Shown: positions 14,021 through 30,301, numbered from the stretch's first letter. The stretch is 64,000 bases of DNA from Lottia gigantea (GCF_000327385.1 NW_008710049.1:791485-855484); one strand, 5' to 3'. The notes: generated from the sequence alone by a model not told the origin. Numbers and translations are program-made.

Positions 14021-17000
14021 ATAACGCAGATTTGAACTGATAATTCTGTCAGTGAAAAATCTTATATTTGAAGATGAAAAGAGACCAAATATCATAATTC
14101 GGATGAAAAAATTCAACATGAATTATCGGAATGATTAATTTGTGAAGACATCTGTTGAAATATTCTGTTAATTGCCTCTAAAATTATTTAAACTGTCTTT
14201 AGTAACATGAGTAATAAACGAGTTTTAAGTTTTTTTTAAAGTTGTAAAAACTTGCCAGATGTAACTCGGGGTCGTGTTGGGTTATCTATACTTGTGGTTA
14301 TAGGGTGCTAGTGTTCTGTTTTGACGATGTAAAAAATATACGTTTGCAAAGCAGAGTACCACACAAATTCGGTGACCAAAACGTCCCAATTATATCCCCT
14401 AGATTATAAAGAAATGTAAATGAGAGGAAAACTCGCCTCCTTTGATGCAAAATCATAATAAGCAGCTACAATGACAAGACAAGAAAGATTAAAGCAAGAG
14501 GGGTCAGTGCAGACGGACATTGCAACAGACGTCAAGGTTGAAATCATTTTATCATCTCGTAGTTATTATCTGAAGTGTGTTAATGCCGACGACGTTTTAT
14601 TTTGCCTTTTTTATCTTTTGATAAATACAATTTAAATGGATTTTCGTTGTTCCAGATGTATCTGTAGGTCGAGACAGGTTATCTTACCCAGTGATTAATC
14701 GGTACAAATGCATTCCGTCTGAAACACAACATAAGATTTTGCCATGTTTTCATTAGAGCAGACCAACTATTAGTTATCTTCAAACTCCCAGAATTAAATA
14801 ATATAGGATCGCGACGCGATTGTCTGTGACAGTCTTCATTGAGCATTCCATGCATCCATTTTACCATAGGCTTTTAACACGACTAACAATACGAATATCG
14901 TGAGCTAATTTATGAACATTCATATACCATGTTGTTGCACGCAAATCCCCTTATGCCTAGGTAAAAGGAAGTTTATTGGGTTGTCTAACTCTGTATGGTA
15001 AATGTGATCCCACCATTACTCGTAATATCAATATAATTTTAATGTATGTTTATCAGATCTCGTTATGAAAGGAAACTCCCACGCCGATATTTTACATATT
15101 TTTTCTATCAAAACTTCCCATGATTCCGTATCAGAATATTTTATCAATAACATTATAGAGATAGCCTCGTTCTGACCTTCCGAATTACCTATTAGTGTAG
15201 TCACGGTTTTCCAGAAAATATTTAGCCTCTAGACTTTATGAAGTGACAAAAAAAAATAAAGAATAAGTTTGCTAGTGGATTTTATTCCATAACATCTTCG
15301 TAAGACATTTTTTCGGAAGGCAAAAAGCGTCTTTGTATGTCATAAGGACAGCGTTTGTCGCTGTTGTTCGAGGCTTACGTACGTTACTGAAATTAATACC
15401 CACTAATATCAACAGGAAACGAAATATTATAATTTTGATATCAGATTTGTCAATCAGTTAAATTATGAGTGGTTATTAACTTGTCTATCAAACTCTACAG
15501 TCATCTAGTACATCAATACTCAAAAATTCAAACTGACCAATCAGCTATCAGGGTAACAATAATAAGGTAATTGAACCAATCAAATAATCTTATCTTGTCA
15601 ATCTAGAACCATATCTCAATATATTTCAAGGCCTGTCAAAAACTTGTCAAATAACATTTTGACTCAGTATTGAATCTATCAAAACAATATAAATAATGGC
15701 CATGAGATCAATCGGTGGTAATGTTTCCCTTTAAAAATTGAATGAATTCAACAATAAGACTATAATTTATCAAATTTGGACCTGGCTTTGTCATTTTTGA
15801 AAGACTGGCACACATTTGTGATTGATATTTTCAAATCTCATAGTCTCTTCGAATTCTAACAAAAATTAATTCATTAAATGGTAACGGATATATACCACCA
15901 GGTTGCTCATTGGTGCTAATACTTTACCTCGGTAAATTGGGACCAAATCAAGCTATGCATACAATATTAGACTACATAATACTTAATGATGCGACATTTA
16001 ATATCAGTGAAATAAACTGAGCGTTTAGGTCTAGTGATTTCAATCTTTGTCTGGGAATTAATTGACCTTATAAAATTATGCATGAATTCATATGGAGTTT
16101 TGCGTCATAATTTAGAGAACCTAATCTCTGGGATTCGAGAGTTTCAAGATGGCTGATTTTATGTTACATTGATATTGATACCACCCTTGCAAAAACATTC
16201 AGCAAATCCTCCTGTTGCAAAATTTGTGTGGTGAAGATCGTGATACAAATCATTCTTGGATGATGTACATTTGCTATGGTAGTGCTTTTTAGTGTTTAGT
16301 TAAATTCGTCTTTCTTCCTTGCTTCGTTTGAACTGTTAATTTGCTAAAAAAAAGTGTGAAAAAATCGATGCGCAATAAAGTTGTACAGCAGATAGGACAA
16401 TGTGTAACATTATATTAAATTATAGATCTGTATTATTATAATAATATACAGGTATACATGTTGTAACATATGGTACAGTTATACACCATGGTAATAATTC
16501 AACAGTATGTTTCAACAGGGCATTAAGAACAACCTTCAATTTATAACATAGCATACAGGTACAAGTTACATTATCGATCTCATTAAATGAAATATCAAAC
16601 TATGGAATAAAACATGTGTATAGTGGCTGTCCATAACAATAAATTACACGTGTTATTAAACCACGTTACATAACATTTGTCATTGACCTTAACATGACTA
16701 AATATTTAAAAAATAGAATCTTTTTATTCATATTTTGTCTTCCACTAAAAATTTGATTTAAACTTGGTGATGCCTGTTCTTATGATGCATCATGATTTTT
16801 TTTCCCAAAATATTGATATAAAACATTTCACTGTGTATAAAGAGCTGCGAGTATCACGGTAAATTACGTCGGAATGTTTTAATTGAGTTTAATTATGCAA
16901 TTTCTATTCAGTTGGAAAATATATCGATTTACATAAAACATGTGAAATGTAAATTTCTGATTTATATCATTTAGTATGTTTCATTTGCATTTTTTGATAC

Positions 17001-20000
17001 TTTAATCATGAAATTCATATCAAACTTAAAGGGACAGATGCTCCATTTTCTTTTAGCTAAGCCAATCAGTAATAGTGTTCACAGCTCACCGTCGAAATTT
17101 GACGTCCAGAATTATCCGCGTGTTAATGTGATATAGAAAAGACATATATAGAAATATCGAGTAAAATTCTTAGTTTGAAGTATTTTTAAAGGAATTATGC
17201 GATTTTCGTACATTTCTAGTACTTCTGGAGACTATATACATATATATTCAAGACTAAAATCAACCCCCCAAAATGCCGCACCTGATACATACTATGAACA
17301 TGTTCAACAAAAATTACATGTATATTATCTCATGGACCGCCCATAGGGAACTCCCCACCCCACTCTTCACCCAGAGACACAATTCATTCATAACGACCAT
17401 ACACTCAAATGAATGTCGTTTCTCTGTCTCGATCACGCAAGTCATAAGAGCGATATATATCAACACAGTAGACTAGGGCGAACCAGTATTTAAGAATCAC
17501 CAAGTGAACGTCTGAGATTTCAATCATTTCGCTCAGTTCACACGAGATGTGAGATTTACCGTCTGCTAAATGGAGAATAAAAAACAAAATGTCTTCGTGA
17601 ATTCTGGTGATTGTTTTTTGATGAACTCGTGTTATTTCTGGCCTCCCACTCCTGCAACTAGGTCAATCAGTCTAATAACAAGTCACATCGTTTCAACGAC
17701 ATTCCTGACAGTATGCGCTTATTTTACGACTAAGCATGCTTTGCTCTGAAGCTTAAACGTTGGACATGAAACATGCAGTTCCGGTTCCAAACAATACTTG
17801 ATTTATGTATGATATCTTTATTGTTTAGTATCTTATGGATCTGTGTGTAGTTTATTTTCAAACATTCTCATGTTCTCATTCAGATAATACAAAAACGTGT
17901 GCCCATGGAGGTACGGAGATTAACGTAGAACGTAAAACTCCATTTCATTAAACTAAATTGCAATTAGTCCTTTTATTCTCAGTGTTTTAGACTGGATTCG
18001 AAATCATATTCCTCGCATTCACCGAATAACATCTTTGAAAACATTTGCAATATTAGTCTTAACGGTGAACCGATTGTTAACAGCCCGTGTATATGATTAC
18101 AAAAACTGCAATATTGTCAGCTGGTGCATGCCCCTCTGATTGACGATACTTGGACTTTGGTTATGTTTCAGTATCGTTCTCTTCAGAATCACGGTACCTG
18201 TTTATAAATAATTGGCAAATTTATCTCCATGAACGGAAAAGAAGACAGAAAATGAGTTTATTAATGGAAAATGTGTGTCAGTGATTTAATCTCCAGACCT
18301 AGGGACTCCAAAGATCAAAATAGTTTAACATTAGCCTTGACAATCGATCAAATAACATATTTTACTTATCTTTATATAAACAGTTTTTTTCTAACTATTT
18401 TGATACCTTCTAGTTAAAGTACAGGGTGTATTCTTTCACAGGAACAAGTCATCAACTAATCCCAAATGGATTCAAAAGGCATATTCTGAACCACCCTTAG
18501 AGATCTTCATTAAAAATACCATTTTGGATTATGCTCTTGAGTGGTCTGGGACGCACGATCCACGATTTGAGGTTCCCTCTAAATGAAAATCAAAAGAGAT
18601 TGCTGACCGTGGTAACACCCAACAGAGTTATTCAATCAAAATCTCATAATAATTCCCATATCAATGACCTTTATCTTTATTGTTTGCATTGAAAGTTTAT
18701 CAAATATACATTAAGATAAGATCCGATAAATCAAGACTACAAAATGATTTTAGACTAGATTATTTAGTCTCTCATATGGACACAAGTACATTTTGAATAT
18801 CTATAATATTCTAAAGCGGTCTGAAAAGTTATGTTTGATACATTTTGAAAATCGGAATATTTTCAAATAAAAGTTATTGGCAAATGAAATTCATAAAACA
18901 ATGATCAAGCTCTCTATTAGCATTAATGGAAAATCTACAATGAGTTGAAAATGTTAACAGAAATTGTTAAATCTGTGTCCAAAAGGAGATAAGATTGTTG
19001 TTGTTAGTTGCTCGTGAATACTATCCCTTTAAAGATTTGTAATTGTCCTGACATCAGTCTATAAAGTAAATCTAGTAATCTATGAATATTGACAGGTGAT
19101 GTTGACCTTTCTCGATTATCACAGACACTCTACTTAACCAAGGAAAATTTACTCAATTAAAATTACATAGTTGTCAATCTCATCATTGACGAGTTATTGC
19201 CCTTGACATGATAATCTTACAGCAGATTATTTATGACAGGTTTATGGGCTACAAGCTTATTAATCTTTATGGGTAGCAGTTTATACCAAAATAATAAATA
19301 TAGGAACCTATGGCTGATCAATGTAGTTTTCTCAGAGACAGTACACCATGAGAGTTTCGTTATGTACATACATTATACAATATGCTATAACGCAAAAACC
19401 TCAAATGGTGTAACCCAAAATAGTGACGTTTTTATGACGTCTTCCATTGAAATTCAACAGTTCCCTCAATACTTTCATATGAAAAGTTGCCTAAGATTTA
19501 CAATGTCACCACGGATTAAAATGATAATGTTTAATGTAATAAGACTCGATGTGAAGGGGGCTTTATATCTCTTAACATAATTTTATAGAGTTTTAATTCA
19601 TATCGTAAATTATACTTGTTTTAATAGTCAAACAATTTGTCATTGTAATAACAGTGTAGAGTCTTAAAAACTATTGGCAACTGCGCTTATTAAACAACAG
19701 CCGTAATGCAATCTCAAATAGCATTAAGTTCTGTAAGAGGACACTAAAATCAGTATGCATCACACCACTTTTGATCGGTTGACAAACCGCACAGCAGACC
19801 ATGCACCATTTTAAGATGAGCACACAAACTGGCAATTGAAAGTGATGTCACGGACTAGAGTTGCCATCTTGAAACTACAAATTACAGAAGTTGAAAGATG
19901 TAATAATCGTTTGTTGTTGTAAAATAGAAGATGATATTTTGCTTTTAGTTGACCTCTGACGTGAAGATTTGACCTGTGGCGTGACAATATGTAAGACACG

Positions 20001-20567
20001 TGGTAAACGGTGCATGTTTTTTATTCATAAACCTTCGTCTGTCGGGTTGTTGAAGGTTAATATTTGAACTGAAGATAAAGGAAGGACTTAGAGATTTGAG
20101 TAGATCGGATTCTCTGAAGTACGATGACAAAAGGGCATGCTCTTTATATTCCCAACCGCATTGAAATACAAATAAGTTTTATTTCATTAAACACCTGTAA
20201 TTGGTACCAGTATAACTAGCCAACACGCAGTTGCTTCAAATCACGATAACTTCCATATTGTCATATGATCGTTAATAAACAAAATGATTTATAGAACACA
20301 GGCGAAGGATCTGCCAACTTATCTCTTTCTGATATTCATTCGAACTAGAAAACAAGACACAGCCTTGATAAATATGTTTATCTAAGGTGGTGCTAGAAAA
20401 GGCGAAAGTCAAGCGTGCCTACATTATGTGGGACCACAACATGAGAGTTCACCTTCTTGGAGGTAACCATATATCAATAAATATCAATTCAAAATGACAT
20501 TCTGTTGTAGAGAAGTAAAATCATATCTGAATCTCTAATAAGATGTCTGGGCAATAAGCCTCTCGAT

Positions 20568-20628
20568 CCAATATGGCGACAATTAAATCCAATATGGCGG
20601 TCAATCAAACATGGCGACCCTCTTGACG
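20568..20628 (+). repeat. Triple ATGGCG repeat
   Basis: CCAATATGGCGAC, CCAATATGGCGGTC and CATGGCGACC occur in 60 bp with similar spacers, giving three YY1-like ATGGCG cores. It may be a decayed short tandem repeat or a regulatory cluster inside the presumed HS3ST intron. Confidence 0.4.
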
Positions 20629-23231
20629 CCATACAATCTTCTTAAATTGATCTGTCTTGATACAACATGATAGTTTTAATATGATTAGATTTCAAGATGG
20701 ACTCAATTCGATGATTTTCCCGTTTATCATTATAAGCCAGTCTGTGGTGGTCCAATCTTGTGGGAGTAAAAGGTTGCGGAATGCTAAAAACAATAGCCTT
20801 CTTGACTGTCTTATACCACAAAGCCTCCCAGGGATCGTAAAAAACACGATTTAGGAAAATTCACTTACATTATAGAAGTAACAAAGAAATTCCTGATCAA
20901 AATGATTTGTGCAAAGATAATTGGTAATTTCTGCACTATTTCATATAAGTTCATGTCTTTATGTTATCTTATATATCCTATTTTACATAGAATATAACTA
21001 TGTGAAGGTCATAACCAACACTATAGAAATTCCCAGTCCATTCGACCTTTACGTCGACTGTCTAGTAATAGAGACATCAAACCACATCTCTCATTTATCA
21101 GGATTAAATTAATCCGCCACTACAAACCACCGTAATGTTGAGGGGATTATTTTCTACTAGCGTACTAATCTCTCTGTCAGACTATTCACACACGATGACT
21201 GATGTTCTTACACTTTATCAATGTAACCGTCAGGTTCACAGCCGACATTTTACATCATCCTTGTTCTTTCCGGTTTCAACGACGATATATAGATTAGCTT
21301 TGTGAAGAAATAGAGCCAATTAAAGCCTTTAGCTCTTCCCTTTTTAATGTCAGATCGTAAACAGAAAAGACATATTATTGCAAAAAATCAATCCTTTATG
21401 AGAATTCAAACAATTGAGCTCAACCTTCGCAAGAGTATCTTTCAAATTTAAGCATAATGTTACAAACATAGAACAAAACAACTCAAACATACCAAAAAGA
21501 TGAAAGGAATGAAATGAAAAAAGTAAAAAGCAAAAAGTTGTCCTGAACCTTTTCAAAGTTGAACGTAGACGTTTAGCCTACTTATACAACACAACGTTAT
21601 ATTCTACCCTTGACATACCGCAAAAATGCGGAAATTATTACATTATTATCTTCTCAGCAGTAGTTTGATTAGACTAATCTACTAGTTGATAATATATATT
21701 GGTATCATATTTATATGAAATACTATAAGTGAAAACAATACCCGAAAGCCCTATGGCGTTCTATTAATGTCGCTACAAAATCATTAGTAAAAAGACATAG
21801 AATTATAGAAGAATCCTACATCAACCTGCCGAGTCAATTTACAACTCCTTATGTATGTAAGTATATGAATATACAGTATTTAAAGTGTATCCGGTAAGTA
21901 TAAGGACTCCACAGTACTGCACTTGATTTTGGGATCCAACCCTACGAACGAGAAGTTGTCGTCTCAGCAGCCATACATTATCTTCTGATATCCACCAATG
22001 ACCACCATCTTATTTACTAACTAATTATGTTGTTTTGATTGAAATTGATCATCGCAGGTGGCAGATGTGATCACCACCAGATTTTGGCAGTAAAAAACTA
22101 CTTTCTTATCGTCTGTTAGGAATGTTTCAATTCTGCTGCAATCTGCTACAGAAATCAAAAGTGTCAGTTTTTTGGCGGGATTTATTTCTAACTTCATTAT
22201 GTTTTATCTTGATCGTTTATCGATACTCCACGGGGGGTCTTTATATCAATTTAAGATGCTTTAGATGGCTCTTAATGTCTATTTCATTTGTTTTTAAACG
22301 TCAGGTGCAGAGAAACCATCTTTTAGATTAAATAACAGATCAAAACAGATACTTAATTGTGAAAAACATAATGAAATATTGACAGAGCTATCTTCTGAAT
22401 AATGAGAGTTTAAGGCAATGGTAGTAAGTAGTAGTAAGTCAATCTTGATGTTAGAAACCGTTCGGTGTTAATGAAAGTAACAACCTTGGCAAAAGTGACC
22501 TATATGCATATAGAACAGTTGAATGAAATGAAAATACCAGAACCTTATTAATATAAAACCAAAATCTATGGGGAAGAAGAACCTCTAACTTCGTTTTTCA
22601 GAAATTTATATTCACACTAAATGAATTGTGTATGAATTAAGACCAAAATATGTTGTGTTTTTGTAAATATTTCTTATAAAAAGAACAAATATGTCTGACT
22701 TGGAGTAGAATTGTTGGCCTTTTACTTTTAGCACGCATTTGACTATATGGTATAATAAATCGAAAACGCCAAAAATCGATTGGAATCATCCTGAAGGTCT
22801 GAGACAGGTGGATTCTAAATAATCTGGCACACTTAATCAGACATTAAGACGATCTTTGCCAGATTTCAGTTCATTGTTTTAAAATGTCTTTTTATCTAAA
22901 TCTAAAAGCAATATACTTCAACTCCCCTAGACAGAACAGATTTACATTGATTTATCGATAACAGACCAAAATGGTTCATCTGTAGTCGGGTTCATCCAGA
23001 CGAGATTTTGGTTTAGAGGAACAAGACAGCCATAGAGCTATTAATATTCAATTAAGGAGTGAATGATTACGTTTTTATTGTGCAGCGATATTCAGTAATA
23101 ATGGTAAAAAGTCTTTTCGATACTTTATCTGATCACGGTTTCCAACGTAACACATTAACTGCTATGGTACCAGCTTGGGAAAATAAAGTAGGGGTAAATA
23201 AAAATCACACCTTCGGAGAATTGGCGGCGCC

Positions 23232-23276
23232 AGTGGGGGTACAGGAAGGCATTTGCCCCCCAATTGTACCCCCACT
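23232..23276. repeat. Stem-loop with AGTGGGGGTAC arms
   Basis: AGTGGGGGTAC (23232-23242) and GTACCCCCACT (23266-23276) pair perfectly over 11 bp around a 23-nt loop, in a local GC-rich patch preceded by the palindrome TGGCGGCGCCA. Possibly part of an old transposon; the family is not recognised. Confidence 0.55.
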
Positions 23277-26200
23277 TTATTTTAAACAAATTTAAATGTC
23301 TACCTTTTTTCTCCAAAATATGTGTCAGAATGCACAAAATCAATTCATTTTTTCTAAAATTTTATTGAGAGAACCCTCTATGAGAGGCTTGCGACTATGA
23401 CACCACCACAGAGTAGCCAAAATTTGAATTCAGCCTCAGCAGTTGTCCCCAATCCCATTGAGTCTGTTTGTAAGCTCTAGTCTGTAAAAGATAACCACTG
23501 TAAAACCCAAAACTGAAATTGAAGCTTAACACTTATTCCTTATCAGATAAACACGACCCTACAGTCTATAAAACGCCCATAAACTTGATGAAAACAAAAG
23601 CAAAGATAAGTACTATTTACAAGTATTTGATTTCTGGCCAGTTTATTTTTGTAGAAGGGGAATCTAGTTATTATCTGTAAACCATGTTCTTTGATCAATC
23701 TGTTTATTATTTAAGGTTGGAACGTTTGCTTATCAGGGTTTTACCATGATTTAATGGTTGACTGTGGTTTGAGATTTGTGATCTGTTCCCTATCTTGTGC
23801 AGACAATTTGACTAAAAAATTAATTATAGAGTTCCAATGGTCACGTCGTATGTGCGAAACTCGGGGTTATGCTCAATATATCTGTAATTTATCCTAACTG
23901 ATAGTTGAATGTGGTTTTGACTTACACACCGTGAAGCTGTTCATAAAAATATGACTATCAGGTACTATACAACTCGTTAAGTTGGAATCAAATGTCGGTC
24001 TGTAGTCTCTGATAACATGGGTGTGATCGTGATCTACTTGAGTTATCGGGTGTGTTCGCTTTTACTTTCTTCACTCAAGACCTTTTTTAAGATTTTGTGC
24101 ATTTCGGTGTCGTCCTTCAAATCCTAAGCTTAGATTCCCGTACTATATACGAAATCATGGTATAATAAAACATCTCTTTGACGATGTACAGGAAAATGCC
24201 AAAATGTTACTTTTTTGCATCGTGAATTATGAGAAACTTTGAAAGGTTATGTAATTTGACTGTAAATACTGGGTCAATGATAATAATATAGATAAATAGA
24301 TAATATATGTTATTATAGGCACAGTGGGGAGCTGAGAACTACAACTCCAATAGACTGATAAACTTTGATACGAACAAATACTCAACTTTCATACTTTTTA
24401 TTTCTATTCTGATGCTAAGTAATATGAATGATGGTGTTTCAAGACAACTAACCCTTGCCCCTGATCACGATGATTTTTATAACAGCGCAACATTGTTATG
24501 AACACAAATCAGCCCTGGGGAATGAAAATGAAATATAATGATGAACTTTGATAGTTACGCCTATTGTCACTCAAATTTCAAACCTCCCTTGCTGTGAGGG
24601 CATCATATCGTCTTATGGTGTTTCAATAAAAGTGGGCAGATTTGATGATATGCATATTTTGACACGGTGGGATGCTGGGAAAGTCAATTCAATTTTTTAG
24701 TCAGTTTATAAATTGCTGTTTAATAGATGAACTTATTTAAGACAAGAGCACAGAAACAAATCATTTTAAGACAAAAAATGTATTTATACACCTAGAACGC
24801 AAGACCAGTTATTTTGATAAGGCATATTTCGTTTTTATAGCAGCAGTGCATGATCGTCCGACTTGTGGAAATCATATTCTTAAACATGCTCTGGATAAAC
24901 AAAATCTGAGAACTGAATAATTGAGTTTTTATGGTTTCTTTAAAGCATCAACACAAATCTTAAAGCGTTTCAGAATTTTTTAAACCATTTACATCTTTCT
25001 CCATGATGGGATTTTGACACTTTCAGAAAATTAAAATCTTACGTGTTTTAAAATTCTTGAAAGAATATGATACAGTTTTAAATATTTCATCACATATTTC
25101 ACATAAAGCAACGAATAAATAAATTTATTTCCCTAATAAAATATAAAGTACACCATGAGTCGTATGTGACTACTGGAACAAATGTTCATAGCGGAACATT
25201 TTAAAATAAACTTATATTTGTTTCATATTTTAGACGTTTTGTATTTTGCATCAACAGATACATTGACCAATCTGCAAATAACCGGTTATATATAAGACTG
25301 GTGACTTTTCATTTTGGAATTTAAAGATACAACAAATATAATACAGTAAACTATTTGTAGGGTACAACAACACGACAATAAAAATTTATGCCAAATAAAA
25401 TATACCGATTTCGTCTTTCTAAAAGCAGGGCAGCAACTCGCCTGCTTTCAAACACAGAACTCTGAAATGGAAAAGAAGTAAAAGTGCTCCCTTTAAAAAT
25501 ATATCTAATATGTCAAAGTCCAATTGATACAAAATCTGTAATCCTACACTAATGAAAATTCTGTAAAGAAATCTCGGCAATGTATTTCAAAATACTAGAA
25601 CAATTTCTAACTGTATTTTGACTTAAAAAGAAAACAGATCATTGCGGAAACGTCGTTCAGTTTGAAACATCTGGTGCAAGAAGGTTTTTTACTAATCATT
25701 TTTAAAATTGGGTTCTCAGGATTTCACGTGTCAAAAGCCTTGCCACTAACTTGTCAATTTAAATTTTTTGTTTTAGTTTGTTGAACTTCGACTGAAATTA
25801 CTGACACTTCTGATTTACATTCCATTTCTTATTTGATGTTCAACCATGGCAATACCCTGTAATGACCAAATTGACTGGTTTCAATAAAGATAATTTACGT
25901 ACGTAGTTTCGTATGTATCCTAAGCCTACGTCGATTTTAAAATTTATCGCACAAAGAATTCGTTTGTTAATACACAACAGTTAGAAGCCAAGTTAATGCT
26001 GAAAATGTTGAATTGTAAAATCTCTTCAGCTGTAAATACATGATATAATCTATATATGAAATCTTCTTAGACAAAAAACAGAAACTACATGTGCAAACTT
26101 AACACTTCATAAAAACTGCATAATATACACAATAAAATAATATAATTTACATGGCGACGGTAAAAAACAGTCGGTCGTAAATAATGTTAAATAGGTAGCA

Positions 26201-29200
26201 TCATATTACTTCCCTTTGTTACAGTTGAAATAAACTATAATCTAAATGAAATAATTGACTGATAAAATATGAAAGGCATAAAATCGACTAAGACTATTAT
26301 ACCTTGGCAACGGGTTGTTGAAGTCATTAAAGGTTTCGCAATGACGTTAAGAAATCGAGATGGGCATACGATACCGAGTTGCAAATTGCACTTAGTCCAC
26401 TTTTTACCCTTTTCAAACTCTTCATACACTTTAGCATGAATATTTACACAACGACGTGTCCTTTATACGACCAAAGTACATTTTTTGTTGTTGTAAACGA
26501 AGAAAGCATAAACATCTGTCCATACCGAAAATATTCATCTCGTATCTTAAATTTTGCCAGAAACTCCTTTTAAAGACTATTTTACGACATGAATTATGAC
26601 GGTATCATCTTACTTTTTCTACCTTTTTCAGTTTTATCTTACTCTTACAACAAGATCACTTATTTACACTCTACATGTACAGTCGTGAACAACAGTTAAA
26701 AACCTATATTACCTAATAGCAACCATGACCAGTACATGACCATTTATAGAGAAATTGGTATCGTGACCAAAACAAAAACATTAGTCTAAAGTTAACATTG
26801 GTGACTTTTAAGGAAGTAGTTATCAATACGAACACGGTTTGAGGACAATCTTATTATAATTAGATTACAATTTCTGTTTTTCTGATATTTTTAGTCAGAA
26901 AACAAAAGAAGGTACGAAATTTTAATCTTATTTTAATAAGAGTCGTTTGGGGACAGCGTTAAATCCTAATTAAGAGCGCGTTAATTGGGATTTTTAAAGG
27001 TTATGGGAAGCTATAAGTTATACATATTTCTCTAATAAATGATAATTTCAATAACACATAATGATATATAAATGATGATAATGAACAGAAACTATTAAAA
27101 CATTTAATGATGAGCCTGTATATATTACAGCCAGTCACTCAGGCGCATAGTTGGTATTGTTTGTGAACATTCCTGAAATATTTGACTAATATATCCATCT
27201 GTTACCGAGTGTATCACTGAATGAGGTCAGCAGTCTAGCATGCTTGGTTCTAATCAATCCAGGTGAAGCTTTGTAATTACATTTACTGCTTGTGTCTGTA
27301 TCAAAGAGTGAAAGTTTTTAAATAGTGAACGCCATTTACATTTCTTATGATTTGAGTCCATGTGATGTTTCACATTAACCCCGGATCATCCTTCTAACAC
27401 TATTGATTATTTCATCAGAGGTACTTTTAGCTTCTACATTATGCTTGTATTTGATTTGCAATGTTGAATGCATGATATAATCTGTATACATTCTGCCCCA
27501 CCACAACTCTGCAGGTGCAAATTTCGTACTAAATCAATCAATTCACTTAACTAATTATATGTTTTTCTAGGTCATTTATCAATTTGCACGTGCTGTTTTA
27601 AAACGTATACTTAGAAAAATAAAACTGTCAGCCTCTAAAAACTTTTATTCAAGAAAACTGTTAAAATGACACAACTTGATGACAAAAACAGATGTGTGCT
27701 GAAAAATAATTAAAATTTCTGAAAAGGTTCTGTCATATTTATGATTCCTAAGGGAAGAGAAAAACTGACAGTTTTTGTTGAAACGTTGGCAATAAAATTT
27801 GTATACCCTCTAGAGAGAAACTTTTACTTTAGTTCATTGAAAACCTATCGGTTGATGGCACGAACATGGAATTTGTTAAATATGGAATCGAAACAAACCG
27901 ATAGCTGGATGCATGAATACGTCTTTAATGAAACTTCAGTTACAATGGTATCATTTGTGTTTCTTCGGGCAAAATTGACCACATAATCATTTCTTCATTT
28001 CTAGGTATACAGATCTGCCTTTTACTTTTAATTTAGTTTTAATTGATGTAAAATGCATATGCATAATTGGATAAATTAGTTTTGGATAAAATCATGTAGG
28101 CGAAGTTGTAGGGTTATAGGATTATCTATGTCAAGGACTTAACAAGTATATCATCAAGTTCGTATACATCTCTATTCCTTAATTGTTGTATGTAAAGTGA
28201 CAATTTTATGATGGATTCGACTCCTATTCTCTTTTTGGGTCACGAAATCACATGCTCCGTACGAAAATATCACGTTGTAATATATGTCAAACTTTATGTC
28301 ATTTTGTGAGACTTGAATTGCTCGGGGCGAATTTAACTTGATAACAAGAAGTTCGACAATCTCATTCATTTTCTCTCTTGCTCAGTACCTCAAATTGGAT
28401 ATAACAAAGTAAAAAACATGGCGATTACAACTAATTAGAACAAATTACAGTACCGTAACTCTGTGGAGTATAATCATAAAATGAGTTGATAAAGGGTTGA
28501 CGCAAGGTGATACTTTTTGCCCTATTCCCTTAATGATAACCTTAAATGACATTATGAAGAGATAAAATGATAATAAAGTAATGTTAAAATTCAGACGTAT
28601 TCTTATTTAGAAACGAAAGTATCAGAGGACAGACTATGGTGTTTGAAGAAGAAACATGTGTTTTCCACTTGACTTGTTACTAAAATAAACAATTTATTCT
28701 TCAGAAACTGTTCTTTTTCTACTTAAATATATACACTGTATTATATCTACATTGTAAACAAATCTTTTCTTAATGATATATACATGCATATTATAACATA
28801 GTTTCAACAATAAATATTGAATTATACAAAAAACAACATTTCTACACAGTGCATTCATTATCATATTTATATTGTGGCGGGTATAATTACCGAGGCAGTA
28901 TATATTTAATATTTGATGTATTTTTTGTACCTTGTAAAAGAATGGAAGAAAATTTTCAACCTTTTAAAACATAATTTAAACGTTTTGCTATCAAATACTG
29001 ATTTATTTCAAGATGTGATCTCTTATGAAATTGAATACCAAGTTTCTGAGGAAAACCAACATTGGAAAACCTTAGTCAGATTGTACATCAAGATGTTTTA
29101 ATGGCATTCAGAGCATTGGATTCATTGAGAAAAGAGCAGAATACAGTATGCCTGTCAAAAATTGAAACATATTCAAACTTCTGTTTCGTATTATAATCTA

Positions 29201-30301
29201 TCAAATAACAGAATATTAAATGAACAATGTGGTTAAGTCATTGTACAATGACATTATTCTGACTTTAAAAACATTCAGCTGCTTATCTTTAACTTCTATC
29301 TCACTCAAGATAATTATATTTCATAGTTTTTCTCTCTAGGGCTGAGTAATAAGTTTGTAAAGTGAATAATATTTTTCTAAAATAGCGGGGTAATTCTAGA
29401 ACGTTTAAACCTCGTATTAATCTTTCTACCATATTTTACATGAGTTTTACAGGCCTTCAATCAAGCTGAAATATTACATATTTTTTTAGGTCGTGGAAGA
29501 CCTGCAATTTGAGGTCAAATAAAAACATCTAAGTGCAATCACAGAGTATATGCTTACTCTTTTTAATACTGCAACTAACGGGCCTTTTAAGTTCGAAACA
29601 AAACACTTCAATATGTCGTAAAAAACTCAAATGTTTAGAATAGCTTCAGTTTAGTGTCTCCTTTTAATAGATGCTCTCTAGTGAGCGAATTTATTGCAGT
29701 TATTTGGTGAATATGATTCGGTTTTGTTATGCTATTAATTAATCTAAATAATGTATATTTCTGTACTAATAAATGAATGTGAATATGATAATGAATATAT
29801 AGGTCTCCTCTTTGTGGTTAGATAGTACCTTGTACTACATGCCAAGGCCCTTGTACGAAACATGTACATGATGTAAGACGTATGATTTTAACATTTAAAA
29901 ATACACAGTTTCTGTTAAAACCATTTTAAAACATTTGGTAAAATACAACCAAGATGATTAACCGTAGCACAGATATGATAGACTTACAAACAAAAAAATG
30001 CAACAAAAAACGTATGTTTTAACGGAATATAACAATTTTTAAGTACAGTATTTGAAGCAACTGAAATATTATATTTCTATCTACATCTATGTTTATTACC
30101 ATTATCCCTAAGGAGACAATATTGCAGAATAAAATTTGTCGTACAATCTACTACTATTAAGATTTTGAAATCAAGTCCACAAATGCACAATACAAAAATT
30201 AGAAAAATCAGCATACCAAAATCCTAGTACACAAAGCGAACACAGTCCGATACGGTATTCAATGTAATCAAATAGATTTGTTAATTCCAGTTTTCCTATG
30301 T

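Larger units (their letters stand above)
12788..30301. other. Non-coding AT-rich DNA, presumed HS3ST intron
   Basis: No supported gene. Small repeats and motif clusters within it (14011, 20568, 23232) are listed separately. The longest frames are 117 codons (minus strand, 13445-13798) and 115 codons (plus strand, 19233-19580), neither with a recognised family. Confidence 0.6.

Noticed and set aside
17029-17060. TTAAAGGGACAGATGCTCC as a transposon end
   Set aside because: It resembles the TTAAAGGGGCAGT terminus, but no inverted partner was found in the following kilobases.
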